Assembly: GCA_029204225.1 (NCBI GenBank)
Contig: MU832212.1
Coordinates: 1 to 64,000 of the forward strand
Source of the DNA: Diphasiastrum complanatum
Lineage: Eukaryota > Streptophyta > Lycopodiopsida > Lycopodiales > Lycopodiaceae
DNA length: 64,000 bases
Direction: 5' to 3'
This document shows, piece by piece, positions 11,083 through 22,982 of this stretch. Both the position numbers and the translations under genes were made by a program. The notes beneath the pieces are model-generated. The model saw nothing but the letters and a program-made list of their open reading frames with translations, was not told the origin of the DNA and made no database searches. Numbering within the stretch: the stretch's first letter is position 1; every line of letters starts with the position of its first letter.

Positions 11083-12430
11083 CTCCCTCTTCAACTAGTT
11101 TTAGCATAGACTTTGATAATACTCCAAGTGAGGTCCTATGCTTCATAAACAAGTCTTTTCCTAATGTTTTTGTGAAGATATCAGCTACACATTCCCTTTA
11201 AGACACGTGTTGAAGCTTTACCTCTTTTGCAATGACTTGCTCCCTCACAAAATGATATTGTATCTCAATATGCTTGCTCCTAGAATGAAAGATAGGATTG
11301 GATGCCATTCTTTGGGCTGATTGATTGTCACAAAAAATGATTGGGCTCTCTGAAAAATCCAGCAAGTGAAGATCCTTATGATCCTCTTGATCCATACCAT
11401 CTCCTTTTTGCAATGTCTAAGAGCTTTGCACTCGGCCTCACTAGATGACAATGAGATAGTGGCTTGTTTCTTTGACAACCATGATATAGATCCATCACTT
11501 ATTAAAATACAGTAAGCACTAATGGATTTCCTATCCATTACATCTCCAACATAGTCTGAATCTGAAAATCCAAAAAGATTAGGTGATGATCCCTCATACA
11601 ATATGCCAAAATCTCGAGTTCCAATGATGTACCTCAAAACTGGCTTTCCTAGCTTCCAATGCTCCTCACTAGGATCTTGCATGAATTGACTCAATCTTCC
11701 AACACAATAGATTAGATCATGTCTAGTGATTGTTAGATAGATGAGTGAACCAACTAGCTTCCTACAGAGAGTAATGTCCTCGAAGGATCTTTCATTACCT
11801 CTTATAGTTAGCTTTACATGAGACTCCGTAGGTGTATCAATAACTTTTGCGTCTACCATATGAAATCTTTCTAGAATAGAATTAGCATACTTCTCTTTAC
11901 AAATGAAAGTAGATTGAGAGGATCTAATGACTTCTATTCCTAAAATGTAATGCAAATTACCAAGATCATGCACCTCAAACTCTTTCTTAAGAGCATTCTT
12001 GATATCCTCCACATCTTGATATCCTCCACATCTTGATATCATCCACATAGATTAGCAAGATGGTAACATCATTTCCAGCAAACCTATAATAAAGTGAATG
12101 ATTCTACTCACTCATAACAGAGAGAGTAAAAAAGTCTTAAGCTTAGCATACCAACTCCTTGGTGCTTGCTTAAGGCCATACAAACTCTTTTGTAGAAGAC
12201 ATACATGATTTGGCTTTGTTGATGAAATGTAGCTCTCAGGTTGCTCCATGTACACTTCCTCCTCAAGATCACCATTCAAGAATGCATTTGAAATGTCCAT
12301 TTTCCATAGATCCCATCCATAAAGTGTAGCAAGTGAAATGATGACTCGAATGCTTACCATCTTTGCCACGAGTGCAAAGGTTTCATCATAGTCAATTCCT
12401 TGTTGTTGAGCATATCCTTTTGCCACTAAC
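11078..12430 (-). pseudogene. Ty1/copia reverse transcriptase and RNase H (copia-2)
   Basis: Minus-strand RT begins with [17 protein letters not shown] and contains [12 protein letters not shown] and [13 protein letters not shown] (12112-12426). After a frame break it continues with FEVHDLGNLHYILGIEVI, a complete-looking RNase H (KKQATISLSSSEAE) and the tail DIFTKTLGKDLF...KLVEEGV, whose stop lies in the LTR. The YVDD region near 12050 is disturbed: an 18-bp unit is triplicated at 12003-12045 and a frameshift separates the halves. Protease and integrase are absent, and RT follows gag directly. This copy closely matches the plus-strand copia at 25.2-26.4 kb. Confidence 0.85.
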
Positions 12431-13320
12431 CTTGCCTTGTACTTGTTGATAGATCCGATGAGAAGACACTTGTCTCATCGTCTTCTCCATCATCTTCGGC
12501 AATTTTTCTTGTTGAGTCACTTTTCCCGCCTTTATGTCTGCTTTCTTCTTGTAACATTCGTGTGCCCAATGACCTGGTTTGTGGCAATAGTAACATTTGT
12601 CTTTCTTCTTCTTTTTCTCTTCTCTCCCTCGTCATCATCATCCTTGGATTTTTTGGGAACCCTTTTCCAGCCTTTCTGCTTGCCTTTAGCAAGCAAGGCT
12701 TGATCCTCCTGTGGGGTTTGTCTTGACTTCACCACTTCGCGACGTTGCTCTTCCTGCAACATGATTCCGTGGAAGTCTTCAAAAGTAGGCAATCTTTTCC
12801 TCGAAGCAATGCCGCTCACAAACATCTGTAGCCCTTCTGAGACACCGCTCATTCTGGTTTGTACCAATTCAACATCCCTAATTGGTTCTCCAATCGCCAC
12901 AAGTTGATCTCTCAGCTCCTTTATCCTTGTGAAGAAAGATCCCACTGATTCACTTTCTTCCATCCTTATTGTGTTCAATCTTGACTTCAAGAACATGGCC
13001 CGAGCTGGATTGCAAGTTTGAAATTGCATTCTAAGAGCTTCCCAAGCTCCCCTAGCCGTCGTGGCATCACTTATATGAGTGATTACATGGTCTTTCACTG
13101 AAAGATTGATTAAGGACAATGCTCTCTGCGCCTTTTTATCAAAGGCCCTCATATCACCTGGAGTGGTATTTGGTCGGATCTCAATACCTGCCACGATCTC
13201 CCATAACTCTTTCTCCATCAAAATGTTCTTCATTTTGAATTTCCAAGTGTTGTAGTTAGAAGCCCCATCAAGTTTGCTTGCATCGCCCAAAATTGCCTCA
13301 TTGATGTTTGCCATCTCCAA
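12431..13320 (-). pseudogene. Ty1/copia gag (UBN2-type) with frameshifted zinc knuckle
   Basis: Starts at ATG 13320 (MEMANINEAILGDASKLDG) and shows the plant copia gag core (NYNTWKFKMKNIL, GAWEALRMQFQ, SRLNTIRMEE, FTRIKELRDQL) over about 230 residues, ending in a Lys/Arg-rich stretch. The zinc knuckle CYYCHKPGHWAHEC is intact but lies in a different frame (12426-12692), so one frameshift separates capsid from nucleocapsid. Gag forms the virus-like particle and binds RNA. At about 12430-12470 the sequence passes straight into RT, with protease and integrase deleted. Confidence 0.82.
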
Positions 13321-14559
13321 ACTACTTGAAACTCCACCTGTAGGCTATAAAACGTATGCCGAAGCCAATCGTGATGTTAGAAATCACAAATAATGACCTG
13401 CAATTTTTGGTTTACCAGGCCACCCGCCGCTCGCCAAATTGAAAGCCAAACTGGCGTCGCTTTCCAAAATGCTTCTCGTCACCAACTACCAACTACCTGC
13501 CCAGTGGAATGGTGAAATCACTTCTGGCGCACTTTGAACACTTTCTCCATGACAATCACTCTGTTTTGGTGTACCTACTTGCAGGTACAATCAAACTGCC
13601 CTTCGTTTGGAGGCTATAGCCTTTCGTTTGGCCAAAATAGGCTACAGGAGGTGAAAATAAGAGCAATTTGGGCTTTTGAACTGTTTCTTCAGTGTGAAGA
13701 AACTTTACCCTTCAAAAAACTTGGGACCCAACAATTTTTTTTCAGATTGAAAATTTTTAATGAAGCTGCAATGCACTTTGCACTTCAGACCCCTTTAGGC
13801 TTTTTCACATGCATTCCAACGGTGGCCCTTGATCTTGCGGCCGATATTCCTCCATTTTCCATCATAGATCTTCAATAGACATGATCCGATGGTCGAGGTT
13901 CCTTCAACATGCTGAAATGGATTCCTTGCAAGTGCTAGACCCCTCCAAACGCTATGGTAGTTGCACGACTGGGTGCACGCGAGGTCTGCCTGCCTCCTTC
14001 GCTCTCCAAGCTCCCCTGGCTATGGCCTCCTCACGGGTTTTCTGGCTGCTCATCGCGATCCAGATCTCTATCTGATCTACGGCCTTCCACAGCCTCTTAC
14101 AGGCTAATTCTCCTTACTAGGGCGCCCTTCCTTCAGCAACTTACAGCTCTGAAAAAGTCCTCCTACAAGGAGATATCCACGATTTTGCACTTTGAAACCC
14201 TAGCAGCTTTGAAAAGAAGGATATAATGGCCTTTACTCAGGCTTCCCTTGAGCTTTCACTAGCTGCTCCTATCTGGCTGAGGTCGCCCTACAACAAGCAA
14301 TGTTTTGCTCCAAACCGCTCTTCAAACGGTGTTCGATTGGATTCAAACCAATCACACATGCCAAGCAACCCTTCAGAAGATTTTCAGCTTCACTTTTTGC
14401 TTGCCCTCTGATTCAGCTGACAATCCCTTGCCTCTGAATCTTCTTACAGTTTTGAGCTATTCCACGAATCTCCATAGACTCGGTTTTGTGCTTCCTAGCT
14501 AACAAACCGTCGTGAATTCGTAGCTCTCTGTTCTTGTCCGATAATTCAAGCCACCAAGA
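13321..14559 (-). other. Copia-2 leader between primer site and gag
   Basis: No recognised domain. Plus-strand ORFs here have no family features. On the minus strand a short open frame follows the primer site (ELSDKNRELRIHDG). At 1.2 kb it is long for a copia leader, so it may include inserted DNA. Confidence 0.4.
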
Positions 14560-14572
14560 GGCTCTGATACCA
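14560..14572 (-). other. Primer-binding site (initiator-Met tRNA) of a minus-strand copia
   Basis: Minus-strand TGGTATCAGAGCC exactly, followed by TCTTGGTGGC. The sequence upstream (GTTTTCTTATC) does not match the ATCTTTCACA end expected if the LTR at 10479-11082 were its partner, so the two ends of this element come from different families. Confidence 0.7.
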
Positions 14573-15000
14573 AGATAAGAAAACACAGTTAAAACACCCG
14601 ACCAGATCAATCACCATAGCACAACGTCAAGTGCAACAAGACAAGACAACAGAATTGCTCTCAATAGACTGTATATTCAACTGAAGTACAAAGATCAGTT
14701 GCTTAAAAGCACTCAAAGGGCTCGTAAAAGAAAGATGGCCTGATAACTCTAGAACTAAGCACACGTGGTGCCGTCGAAATAAGAAAGCATTGTATAAGTC
14801 GATCATTGCTATTTTAACTGTGATGTATTCTCGTACTATCATATGTAGAGGGTGTGGGCATCTAGTAAATGTTTATGCTCATTTTAAATAAAATCTATTT
14901 AGATTCTAATCTTTTTGTGAAGAATGTAAAACTTTTTGCTCTTTTAAGCAAAATCATGCTGCCCCTGTTAACAAGATTACGCCACAAATGTTGCTGATTT
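14573..15000 (-). repeat. Probable 5' LTR (R-U5 part) next to the primer-binding site
   Basis: By position this must be the 3' portion of a 5' LTR. Its outer boundary is not recognisable and no direct repeat of it was found in the window. Confidence 0.4.
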
Positions 15001-15889
15001 TTTTGCCTTAGTGTAGACATCTGTCCCAAAAAAATGTCTGCTGAATTTATATACATTTCCTTGAAAAGCGGTTTATCAAAAGTATTTCTTGTGACAAAAC
15101 AACCACTTTAATAAAAAACTTTCTCAGAATATTAGACATTGCTTTCACAACAGCTAAAAGAGACTTCTTCTAGTTATAAGCCTTTGGGAAATCCCTCTTA
15201 TTAGCCTTTGGGTCAATAGTATCCTCGAAGTAACTCCATCTAGGCTTAGTTTCTTTATCTAATTTGTCATTATTAATCGCCATTTGCTAAACCAGATAAA
15301 AAACAAAATTAATGTTCTCAGTATTGAACTGGAATTTTAAATCTGTGTCACAAATCTGATGAATGTTCAAACCTTATTATGTTGTACCTTTAAAAATAGA
15401 GTCATAGACTGCTAAGGGAATTGTAAAAATTCAGCTTCTGGGACAGAGTTTGAGCTGTGATTAGTTTTGTTTTTGCTAAATAAACCCGGATTGCATTGTT
15501 CCTAAGAGCTCAAACTACTGAGAGAATAAAGGAAATTGTGACAAAAACTCTGTCAGTTGGTATATATACAATAGATCAAAATAAGACAAATATATTGAAA
15601 TTGATCATCATCGAAATAAATAATCATACATCAGAATTCGAATAAAAATTTGATTATATTAGACTATTTGAGTCCTTAGAGTTAGATATTTCAAGAGAGT
15701 GAGAGTAATTCAAGACGATAGAGAGATTATTCTATCTATCGATCATTTTGACAACTGTCTAAGCTAAATAGGATCATGCTTAGCCCACAAGTAATGTGAA
15801 CCATTTATCAGGTACAAGATTACTATTTGTGATCTGATCATTGTATTACAATAGCTTAATTTATAGATTCTCTATTGTCTTTACATGTA
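15001..15889. other. AT-rich stretch, nothing recognised
   Basis: No coding domain, RNA gene or clear repeat boundary. It probably contains the decayed 5' LTR and leader of the plus-strand copia that starts at about 15.9 kb. Confidence 0.35.
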
Positions 15890-16700
15890 TTACTCATCCG
15901 ATTGATCAACAAGTTCAACGGAGATGATTTTCACATGTGGAGATTTAAAATGAGAACGACACTGATCAAGAAAGAACTATGAGAATATGTTAATGGTTTG
16001 ATAGCCAAACCATCCAACCAGAATTGTTGACTACTTGGGAAGCAAATTGTATCCCTGAATCTAAAATATTCACAAATAGCTCATGTAGCTAATTGTTCAA
16101 CTTCCAAAGAAGCATGGGACATTCTGACTAGTTTATATGAAACGACAGATGTCTCGACTTGTCTCTTTATGAGAAAGATATTCCTATCGCTCAAGGTGAG
16201 AGAAGGAACTTCAGTCAACGATCATCTCAATGATTTCAAATAGCTACTTAATCAGCTAGCCGCAGTAGGTTCGCCAGTATCGGATGAATATGAGAACCTG
16301 TCACTTCTATCTAGTCTTCTTCTCTCTTACGATAATTTGGTATCGCTCAATACTCCTAACCTATCTCTCCAAAAGTTGACAGCAAGTTTATTATAGGTAG
16401 AAGTAAGTAGGAAGAGATTATCATCTTCGAACAACAAGACAATCACCTTACATACGAATAATCAACAATCCAAGAAAAAAAATATCAAAGGACAAAAAGA
16501 CAAATACTGTGCAATCTGATTCAAATGAGCATCAACAACACGACCGAGAACAACACCAATCCAAGATCAAACTGTTTTGCAAATATTGCAAGAGAACCAA
16601 TCACGACATCAAAGATTGTCAAATTCTTAAACACAATTAAGCAAAGAAGAAGATGCAGCAGCAAGATGGAGGTTCAGATTCTGTCTGAACTCCCATGAAG
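15890..16700 (+). pseudogene. Ty1/copia gag remnant (copia-3)
   Basis: Plus-strand reading with several stops gives FNGDDFHMWRFKMRTTLIKK, a UBN2-type gag start. Further gag motifs follow, then an intact zinc knuckle CKYCKRTNHDIKDC at about 16575-16620. The knuckle matches the degraded one of copia-1, suggesting the same lineage. Confidence 0.75.
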
Positions 16701-16737
16701 ACCTGACACTATTGATGGTACAAGACGTGCAAAGTAG

Positions 16738-17210
16738 AGATGCTCACTAATGGTATCTTGATTCAAGATCTTCTCAACACATGAATCCATGCAAGAGCCT
16801 ATTTGAAGGCCTCACTATTTTCTATTTGAAGTACATATTCTTTAAAAACTTAAGTTCGTACAAGATCGAAGGCCAAGAGTCTATTCGTCTTCAATTTCCA
16901 GATGGTATTTCACAATTAATTTTTGGTGTATTTTATGTATCCAAATTAATAAAGAATGGATTGTCTATTAATGAGATCATAGATCAAAGCTATAGAACTT
17001 TGTCTAATTCTAAACAATGTACCATCTTAGATGAAGAATCTAATGCAATCCTCTCTACAAATAGAGAAGGAAATTTATATATCTTGAGTCACGAACATGC
17101 ACTTACAACAAATGTGAGCAATTCTAATGTCCGTTCGTGACATCAATGACTAGGACACTTGAATATGAGAGCTATCTTGTACATGCATCATAATCGAATG
17201 GTCAAGGATA
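16738..17210 (+). pseudogene. Ty1/copia protease and GAG-pre-integrase remnant (copia-3)
   Basis: WYLDSRSSQHM replaces the usual WxxDSGAxxHM protease site, so the catalytic triad is lost. The 119-codon frame at 16781-17140 then holds the pre-integrase region (LQFPDGISQLIFGVFYVSKL, GNLYILSHE), followed by LGHLNMRA, the start of the integrase zinc-binding domain. Confidence 0.75.
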
Positions 17211-18000
17211 TGGGCTTAAATGTTGTCTCCACAGACACTTGAAATGTCTATGAGATTTTCTTACTAGCCTAAACAACCTAGATCAAGATTTCTCAAATGA
17301 CAAGCCACTAGAGCTAAGTCCATTTTAGAATTGATACGTAGTGATTTGTGTAGCCCTATGAGCATACCCTCTTTGGGTTTTGTACTTTATTTTATCACTT
17401 TTATTGACGATTGTCCTAGATTTACTAGGACAATGTTCAATTGTTTCAAAAAATTCAAGCAGTTTGTTGAGACATAGACTGGTCGAAAGATCAAGACCCT
17501 ATGTACCGATTGTGGGAGAGAATATATGTCAGACTATCTATCTTTGTGCAGCATGCATCATCAGTTCATGGCAAGCTACACCCCACATTAGAATGGAGTA
17601 GCCGAAAGGAAGAATTGAACATTACTTGATGCAACACGAACAATGCTATCAAATGCTCAACTACCCAAGAAATTTTGGGCTGAAGTTATATCTATCGCCT
17701 GCTATCTGCAAAATTATTCGAGCACCAAAGTTGTCAACCCGAATTTTCTCTTACAAGCCTACTGAGTCTGAAGCAACTTTGAATGTTCGGATGTCTATGC
17801 TACGTGCAAATTCCTTTTGATCTGAGAAAGAAGCTTGATTTCGTCAACTATAAGAATATATTCATCAGATATTCAACTTTACACAAAGCTTATCTATGCT
17901 GTCGAATCAGGACGAATCATGACGTAGAATTCTTGGAAGACAAATTCTGTTATTTCAAGCATAAGCAACCAATGTAGGAGTTTGTTCCAACAACTCCATT
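17211..18000 (+). pseudogene. Ty1/copia integrase remnant (copia-3)
   Basis: With frame changes the plus strand reads LELIRSDLCSPM (first Asp), FITFIDDCPRFTR, LCTDCGREYMSDYL (second Asp), NGVAERKN (Glu) and LPKKFWAEVISIACYL. All three DDE positions are visible but stops interrupt the frame. The downstream piece (17783-17977) corresponds to the post-integrase linker of copia-1. Confidence 0.78.
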
Positions 18001-18199
18001 TACCATCGACAGGCCTCGACTTATGAATGTTTGTACACCAATTGAAGATAATCCAGTTATGCAACAAGGAGAGACATCTACTCAACAATCAACAAGTTCA
18101 AAGATACACTCAAATTTGACAAGAGCCTGATCGATACGTCCCTTAGGCATTCCTTAGTCATGATGAACCTACCTCAGTTGTAGAAGCCTTGTTGAAGTC

Positions 18200-18616
18200 G
18201 GATGCAAACAACAAGTGTATAGCCATGAATGTTGTGTATAATTCTGTTATGAAGAACAAGATTTGGAGTATTAATGACATTCTCCGAATGCGAAGATCAT
18301 CGACACTAAGTGGATCTTCAATTTGATCCTTGATCCAGATTGATCTATATCCAAATGAAAAAATCGACTAGTGGTGAAAGGATACAAACAAACATATGGG
18401 ATAGATTACAATAAGACCTTCAGTCCAGTGGTAAAGCATCAATCTATTGAAACATTACTGGCTATTATAGCTACAAAAGATCTGGACATTCATCGGATGG
18501 ATGCTCAGACAACATTCGTTAATGAATACATCCAAGAAGACATCTATATCTATCAACTAGAAGGTTACATCCTTCAAGGCTCTTGCAAGAGCACAAGGTT
18601 TGTAAATTTTGCATGA
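18200..18616 (+). pseudogene. Ty1/copia reverse transcriptase, 5' part only (copia-3)
   Basis: VKGYKQTYGIDYNKTFSPVV and HRMDAQTTFVNEYIQEDIYI mark the N-terminal RT. The element is truncated at about 18616, before the YVDD box, and is followed by unrelated DNA. Confidence 0.75.
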
Positions 18617-18699
18617 CGTAGAAATCTACCTAAATGGTTTTGTTTGTTACAGTAATTGGCATGCTCTTAAGTTCTCTCTCTGGCTTGATCACCCAGTTG

Positions 18700-19230
18700 T
18701 TGGCCAAGTCATGGTGGCTGGTTCCAGTGTGAATACTAGCTAGTCAGCTAGTTCTAGACTGATGATATTCACAGCTGATCCTCCGTTGACTTTGGCCCCT
18801 GGTACAACCAGACCATCTATTAGAACATCTACTATAGGAAAATAGTGATCCCATATTCTTGCATCTACATGCCCAATCATAGGGGGTTCCAATAGTTTGG
18901 GTGATTTGGTCATGTGCCCGATTGTGCATTTGATGGTGGGTGATAGTTGGACCAACTGCCACAACCTCACCTCTAGTTTCATGTTCTCTAGCGCTTGTTG
19001 TAGATCAATGTTTTCTACTTTTAGGTTCAAGTCCATATCCTTACAAAATTTGCATGTCTGTTTGTGGCTATTTTGGCCCTTGTGCCAATTTTTCCCTTGT
19101 TGGTATTTTTCTGATTCGGGAGCCTAGGCTGTCTTGTCCGTTCTAAGGTGCTCACCTTTTCCCATTCCCTAAGGACTGAAGTTTCAAACTCTGATTCGGT
19201 CATCACATTAGAGATCAAACTTAGAGTCTG
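18700..19230 (-). pseudogene. Gypsy-type aspartic protease fragment
   Basis: The 98-codon minus-strand frame (18740-19036) ends VDVLIDGLVVPGAKVNGGSAVNIIS, the layout of a plant gypsy retropepsin, with NGGS where DGGS or DSGS is expected, so the catalytic Asp is lost. An upstream frame (19027-19218) probably belongs to the same gag-pol. No RT or LTR accompanies it. Confidence 0.5.
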
Positions 19231-20040
19231 AAGAGGGCCTCTGAAAAAGATGCCTTTTTTTTTTTCTCATTTTCGTAGCCATGTGGACCAATAGAAATCT
19301 TGATATCAAGCTTCTACGTAACGTAGTCTTTTTTTTATATAAATAAAATAAAAACTTTCTAAATATATAAATGTTTCGTTGGGCAGCATGTGAAAATACT
19401 ATTGGATGTTGAGGCCTGCCCTTCCAGCTCATCCCTGTCCGAAGAGACTCAAAAATATTGAAAATGAATATAACAGATGGTTGGATTGAGAAAATCGATG
19501 TAGCATTAATGTAATTGCATTATCAAATCATGGTTTACAGTGTTAACTAGAGTTCAATGATTCAAATTTTTGCCTACACATATTTTCAGATTCATGACTT
19601 TTTGTCTACACATATTCTCAGATTCATAGTTCAGTGTTTCAAATTTTGGCCAACACATAATGAATGGCGCCATCAAGGAAACTGTGCTCCTCAATCGACT
19701 TTGTGCTTCTCTTCAATGAGAAAGATGACAATGGATTATGGGTGCCATAAAAATATTCAAAAAACTCTTGGATTCTGATGCAGTCAAAAAAAAAAATTTC
19801 GAAAAAGCAAAAGGACAAAACTATCATTTTGATCTTATTGGAAGGCCAAAATTTAAAATTTCAGAATATCATCAGGAGGAAAATCTATTTTTGAAATTTT
19901 AGTCCAACATGTATATATGCATTCAGAGATAAATGTGCACGGATTCAACTGTCAAGATCACACAAAAAAAATTTGTGAGTATTGATATATTACAATACTT
20001 TGATTTTTTGTCAACTATTATCATATATTACTAAACTTGC
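19231..20040. other. AT-rich stretch, nothing recognised
   Basis: Short homopolymer runs and a small direct repeat (CTACACATATTYTCAGATTCA at about 19573 and 19608), but no gene or mobile-element signature. Confidence 0.35.
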
Positions 20041-20061
20041 CAATCTGATCATTTTTCTTTT

Positions 20062-20370
20062 GCAGATTTATATCCATCCAATATAAATGAATGGGGGCCA
20101 AGTGGAATTTTTGCAGGTGTGTTAGATGTAGTAGTACACACTAATATTGGACATCTGCAATATAGAAGTAGAACTGCAAAAGATTTTGTTGATTGTGGAT
20201 TCATCTTTTTTTATGAATCAATGTACATTTCTGATATAAAAAAAAAAATTGAGCAAATAGTCCCAATTCCATAACCTAGTTTTGAAAGTGATAAATGGAT
20301 TGCTCTAGATGCTACAATATCAGAATCATTTCGCTACAAGCTATATAATGATATAAAAATTCAATAAAGA
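20062..20370 (+). pseudogene. Unrecognised protein-coding remnant
   Basis: A plus-strand reading beginning DLYPSNINEWGPSGIFAG is open for about 67 codons, preceded by a T-rich CAG that could be a splice acceptor (TTTTTCTTTTGCAG). After one stop it continues as SDKWIALDATISESFRYKLYN. The composition looks like real protein, not retroelement. I cannot name the family. It may be an exon of a decayed host gene related to the minus-strand exons to the right. Confidence 0.35.
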
Positions 20371-21240
20371 TAAGCACGGGTTCAAAAACAGTTTGAATAA
20401 GTAGGTTTATTTCTTTGAATATATTTGTAAATTTCTATTTAAGTGTCAATGTACACAAAACTCTAACAATGTTTGTATGCAAAAATTTATCAGATTGTTT
20501 ATTATCAGAACTTATGGATGAAGGCTGGGACAAAAAATCAGATGGAGAAATAGAATATAGAATTAAATGTCTTCCATGTGCTTTCACTATCAAATAGAAA
20601 AACAAATGTTGAGCTTATGCTTCCATTATCAAAGACGAAAAAAAAACAAGAGTAAATGGGTGCCACTCGATCAAGACTTGGAAGCCAGTGGACATTCTAA
20701 GCGAAAAAATATTGAAATTATATACAGTGATGCACTTTTGACATGTGTTGAGGTGGAAGAAGATTGGAGTCTAAATTACACAAGCAGAATTGTTGCTCTT
20801 ACAAGATGATATATTTTCAAACTTCATATTCATTTCAAATGGTAAGCTTGTAAGTAATTGTAAACACTCTATTCGTTATGTATAATTTCTTTCAAAAATT
20901 GCTCGTATAATCTTTAAAATAAATGTAACATACTTTGTGTTAAATTTATGCATGTACGTAAAAGACATGAGCTCGAGACCAAATACAGAGATATTGGCGA
21001 AACTATCCAACTAATGGAAGAACACTGAGATTTACTATCAGAAAATACATGTCCATCATCGTTACTCAAGAAGAAAACAAGAATCTTGTTTTTTATCAAT
21101 CTAGTAAAATTGCAATCCAGTCTTGTACTATAGACACAACTTGATTGTAAGAATCTATATTGATGTTAAAAAAAAATGCTATAAATGGGTTGTTTATATG
21201 TAAGATTGTATCTCCTTTTTTGGATGGTAATATATACAAG
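20371..21240. other. AT-rich stretch, nothing firm
   Basis: Frames at 20415-20597 and 20567-20809 are short and contain no motif that I recognise. Confidence 0.3.
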
Positions 21241-21255
21241 TTTACAATTGAAATC

Positions 21256-21560
21256 CTATTCCACAATTTTATCATTATTTTTTATATCAGTATTAGGAGC
21301 TATGAAGACAACAATCTCATGTCTTGTAATTTTGCCTTCCTCTGTATCAAGAAGGACTTCTATGCCTCTTTGATCGTATAACATAAGATCTGCATCCTGA
21401 GCAACCTGAAAGGCTATTAGGACAAGAGCACCATTCGTTACAGCGCCCTCAAGCTTAGGCACAAAACTTACGCCATTTTGTACAAACATTTTGATCAACT
21501 CTTGTCGCAATCTATACACATCGTCGGGATTGTACGACTCAAAAGTGAACTGTCATCACA
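21256..21560 (-). pseudogene. Possible exon of an unrecognised host gene (minus)
   Basis: Minus-strand reading FESYNPDDVYRLRQELIKMF continues for about 95 codons (NGVSFVPKLEG, DADLMLYDQRGIEVLLDTEE) with no retroelement motif and a soluble-protein composition. It could follow the exon ending at 21842. Function unknown; a host-gene fragment is more likely than chance because of the length and composition. Confidence 0.35.
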
Positions 21561-21841
21561 ACCAGGTGAATGAGTAAATAACTAACAATCACACTAACGA
21601 AATAAGAATTAAAATAAAAAGAACAAAAAATGAACAAAATATCTACATCGACTAATAGATTGTACCACTCAAAAAGAGCTTTGTATTGTACAAGACGAAC
21701 CAAACACAACTAAAAATATCTTTCTGTTATACAGATCGTAGATACTGAACAAAAATTATTAATATTATGACATATAGTTTATTCATGCTACGACAATGGA
21801 TTTTAAAAAAAAAAAAAAGATGCATAAAGTATATACCTTGA

Positions 21842-22300
21842 GAGAATTAATAGTTATCTCCCCAATAGAAGTTGCCATTGTCAGTATTTCACGAATGGCA
21901 TCATGAAGTAGAGAATCAAATTCTCTATGTGTATTTTCAGCTGAGTTTATTTTTATACATAGAAAATTTGATACTCCCTCCTTATTTATTTTTACAGAAA
22001 GAATATTCAGGCTCCAATGCCGACTACACCAATCAAAATGAAATTTAGATTCAATTTTGACATGAGTATAATCATAAAAATAAAAGACATCAACAACATA
22101 TAGCAAATCTTACTTATTCTCATATGGAATTAAGTAGAATTTGGCTACATGACTACAATCGATGAAATTTACATCCCTTTCAAAAGTGGCCTCTTTTGCC
22201 TTGGACTGACCACAAAAACAATTCCCTTGGAATCCATACTAATACTATGCTGCAAAAAATTTTGGCCGCCTCTAACAATCATATCTATAACAAAATTAGT
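21842..22300 (-). pseudogene. Possible exons of an unrecognised host gene (minus)
   Basis: Minus strand: a segment after a T-rich region reads MIVRGGQNFLQHSISMDSKG (about 22180-22290). A longer segment ends GEITINSLK followed by a consensus-like donor GTATAT at 21841. Stops lie between the two. No family was recognised. Confidence 0.3.
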
Positions 22301-22322
22301 GATTATGAATGAATCAAAAAGT

Positions 22323-22982
22323 TCAAGCAATATTCAATACCAAATAAGCTATAACTTGCTTGAATGCACAGATTCGTCTTTTTTGACCTCCTCTGGATGA
22401 TAGATCACATATATCCTTGTTTACCAGTCTTTTCCTCTTGTTGCTTCGGACCTTTCTGTTAAGCACAATTATATCTTTAACAAGAGACAAATATGAGATA
22501 CACATGGATTGAAATGCAATTTTTATCTCATCATTACTAGTTCTATAATGATGCAAAGAAGATTTCAACCTTTGGATCTCCTCCTTGAGCATCTCATTTT
22601 CATCCAAACAAGTTTTCATCTTTGTAGATTTTTCTTCGCATTCCTTTGATATTTTCCTTGATTCCTCTTCCAAATAATGCATTCTTTGCATTGAATGTGC
22701 ATTCCCATAGAGCGTCAAATTCTCACAGTAACCCAAAAGGCCATTTTTACCATGACACATATAGATTATAAACTGACTCACCAAATGAAAATCTGGATGT
22801 TGCAATGAACATGGATCAATAGGATACAATGTTCCTGATGACCATAAATCTACATGTTTTAGCTTTTCCTCTCTATATCGGACCATATCAGAAGTTGACA
22901 ATCTGGGTTGCCTTGAATTTCTCGTCCTGAGCGGAGCATATTCTGGTGACAGATCCACATGAAGAAAATAAAGCTTTGTCAT
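22323..22982 (-). CDS. Hypothetical coiled-coil protein fragment
   Basis: A 219-codon uninterrupted minus-strand frame. Residues ~125-190 have heptad-like charged/Leu spacing (EEESRKISKECEEKSTKMK, ENEMLKEEIQRLKSSL) and predict a coiled coil. A basic KRKR cluster follows near residue 180-185, which could be a nuclear-targeting patch. The C-terminal CAFKQ is followed by a possible splice donor, so this may be one exon of the gene continuing at 22.3-21.2 kb. I do not recognise the protein, and nothing ties it to the transposons around it. Confidence 0.45.
   Translation of the reverse strand: MTKLYFLHVDLSPEYAPLRTRNSRQPRLSTSDMVRYREEKLKHVDLWSSGTLYPIDPCSLQHPDFHLVSQFIIYMCHGKNGLLGYCENLTLYGNAHSMQRMHYLEEESRKISKECEEKSTKMKTCLDENEMLKEEIQRLKSSLHHYRTSNDEIKIAFQSMCISYLSLVKDIIVLNRKVRSNKRKRLVNKDICDLSSRGGQKRRICAFKQVIAYLVLNIA

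Noticed and set aside
13534-14226. Plus-strand gene in the copia-2 leader
   Set aside because: Overlapping short frames without motifs, on the strand opposite to a clear element leader and primer site.
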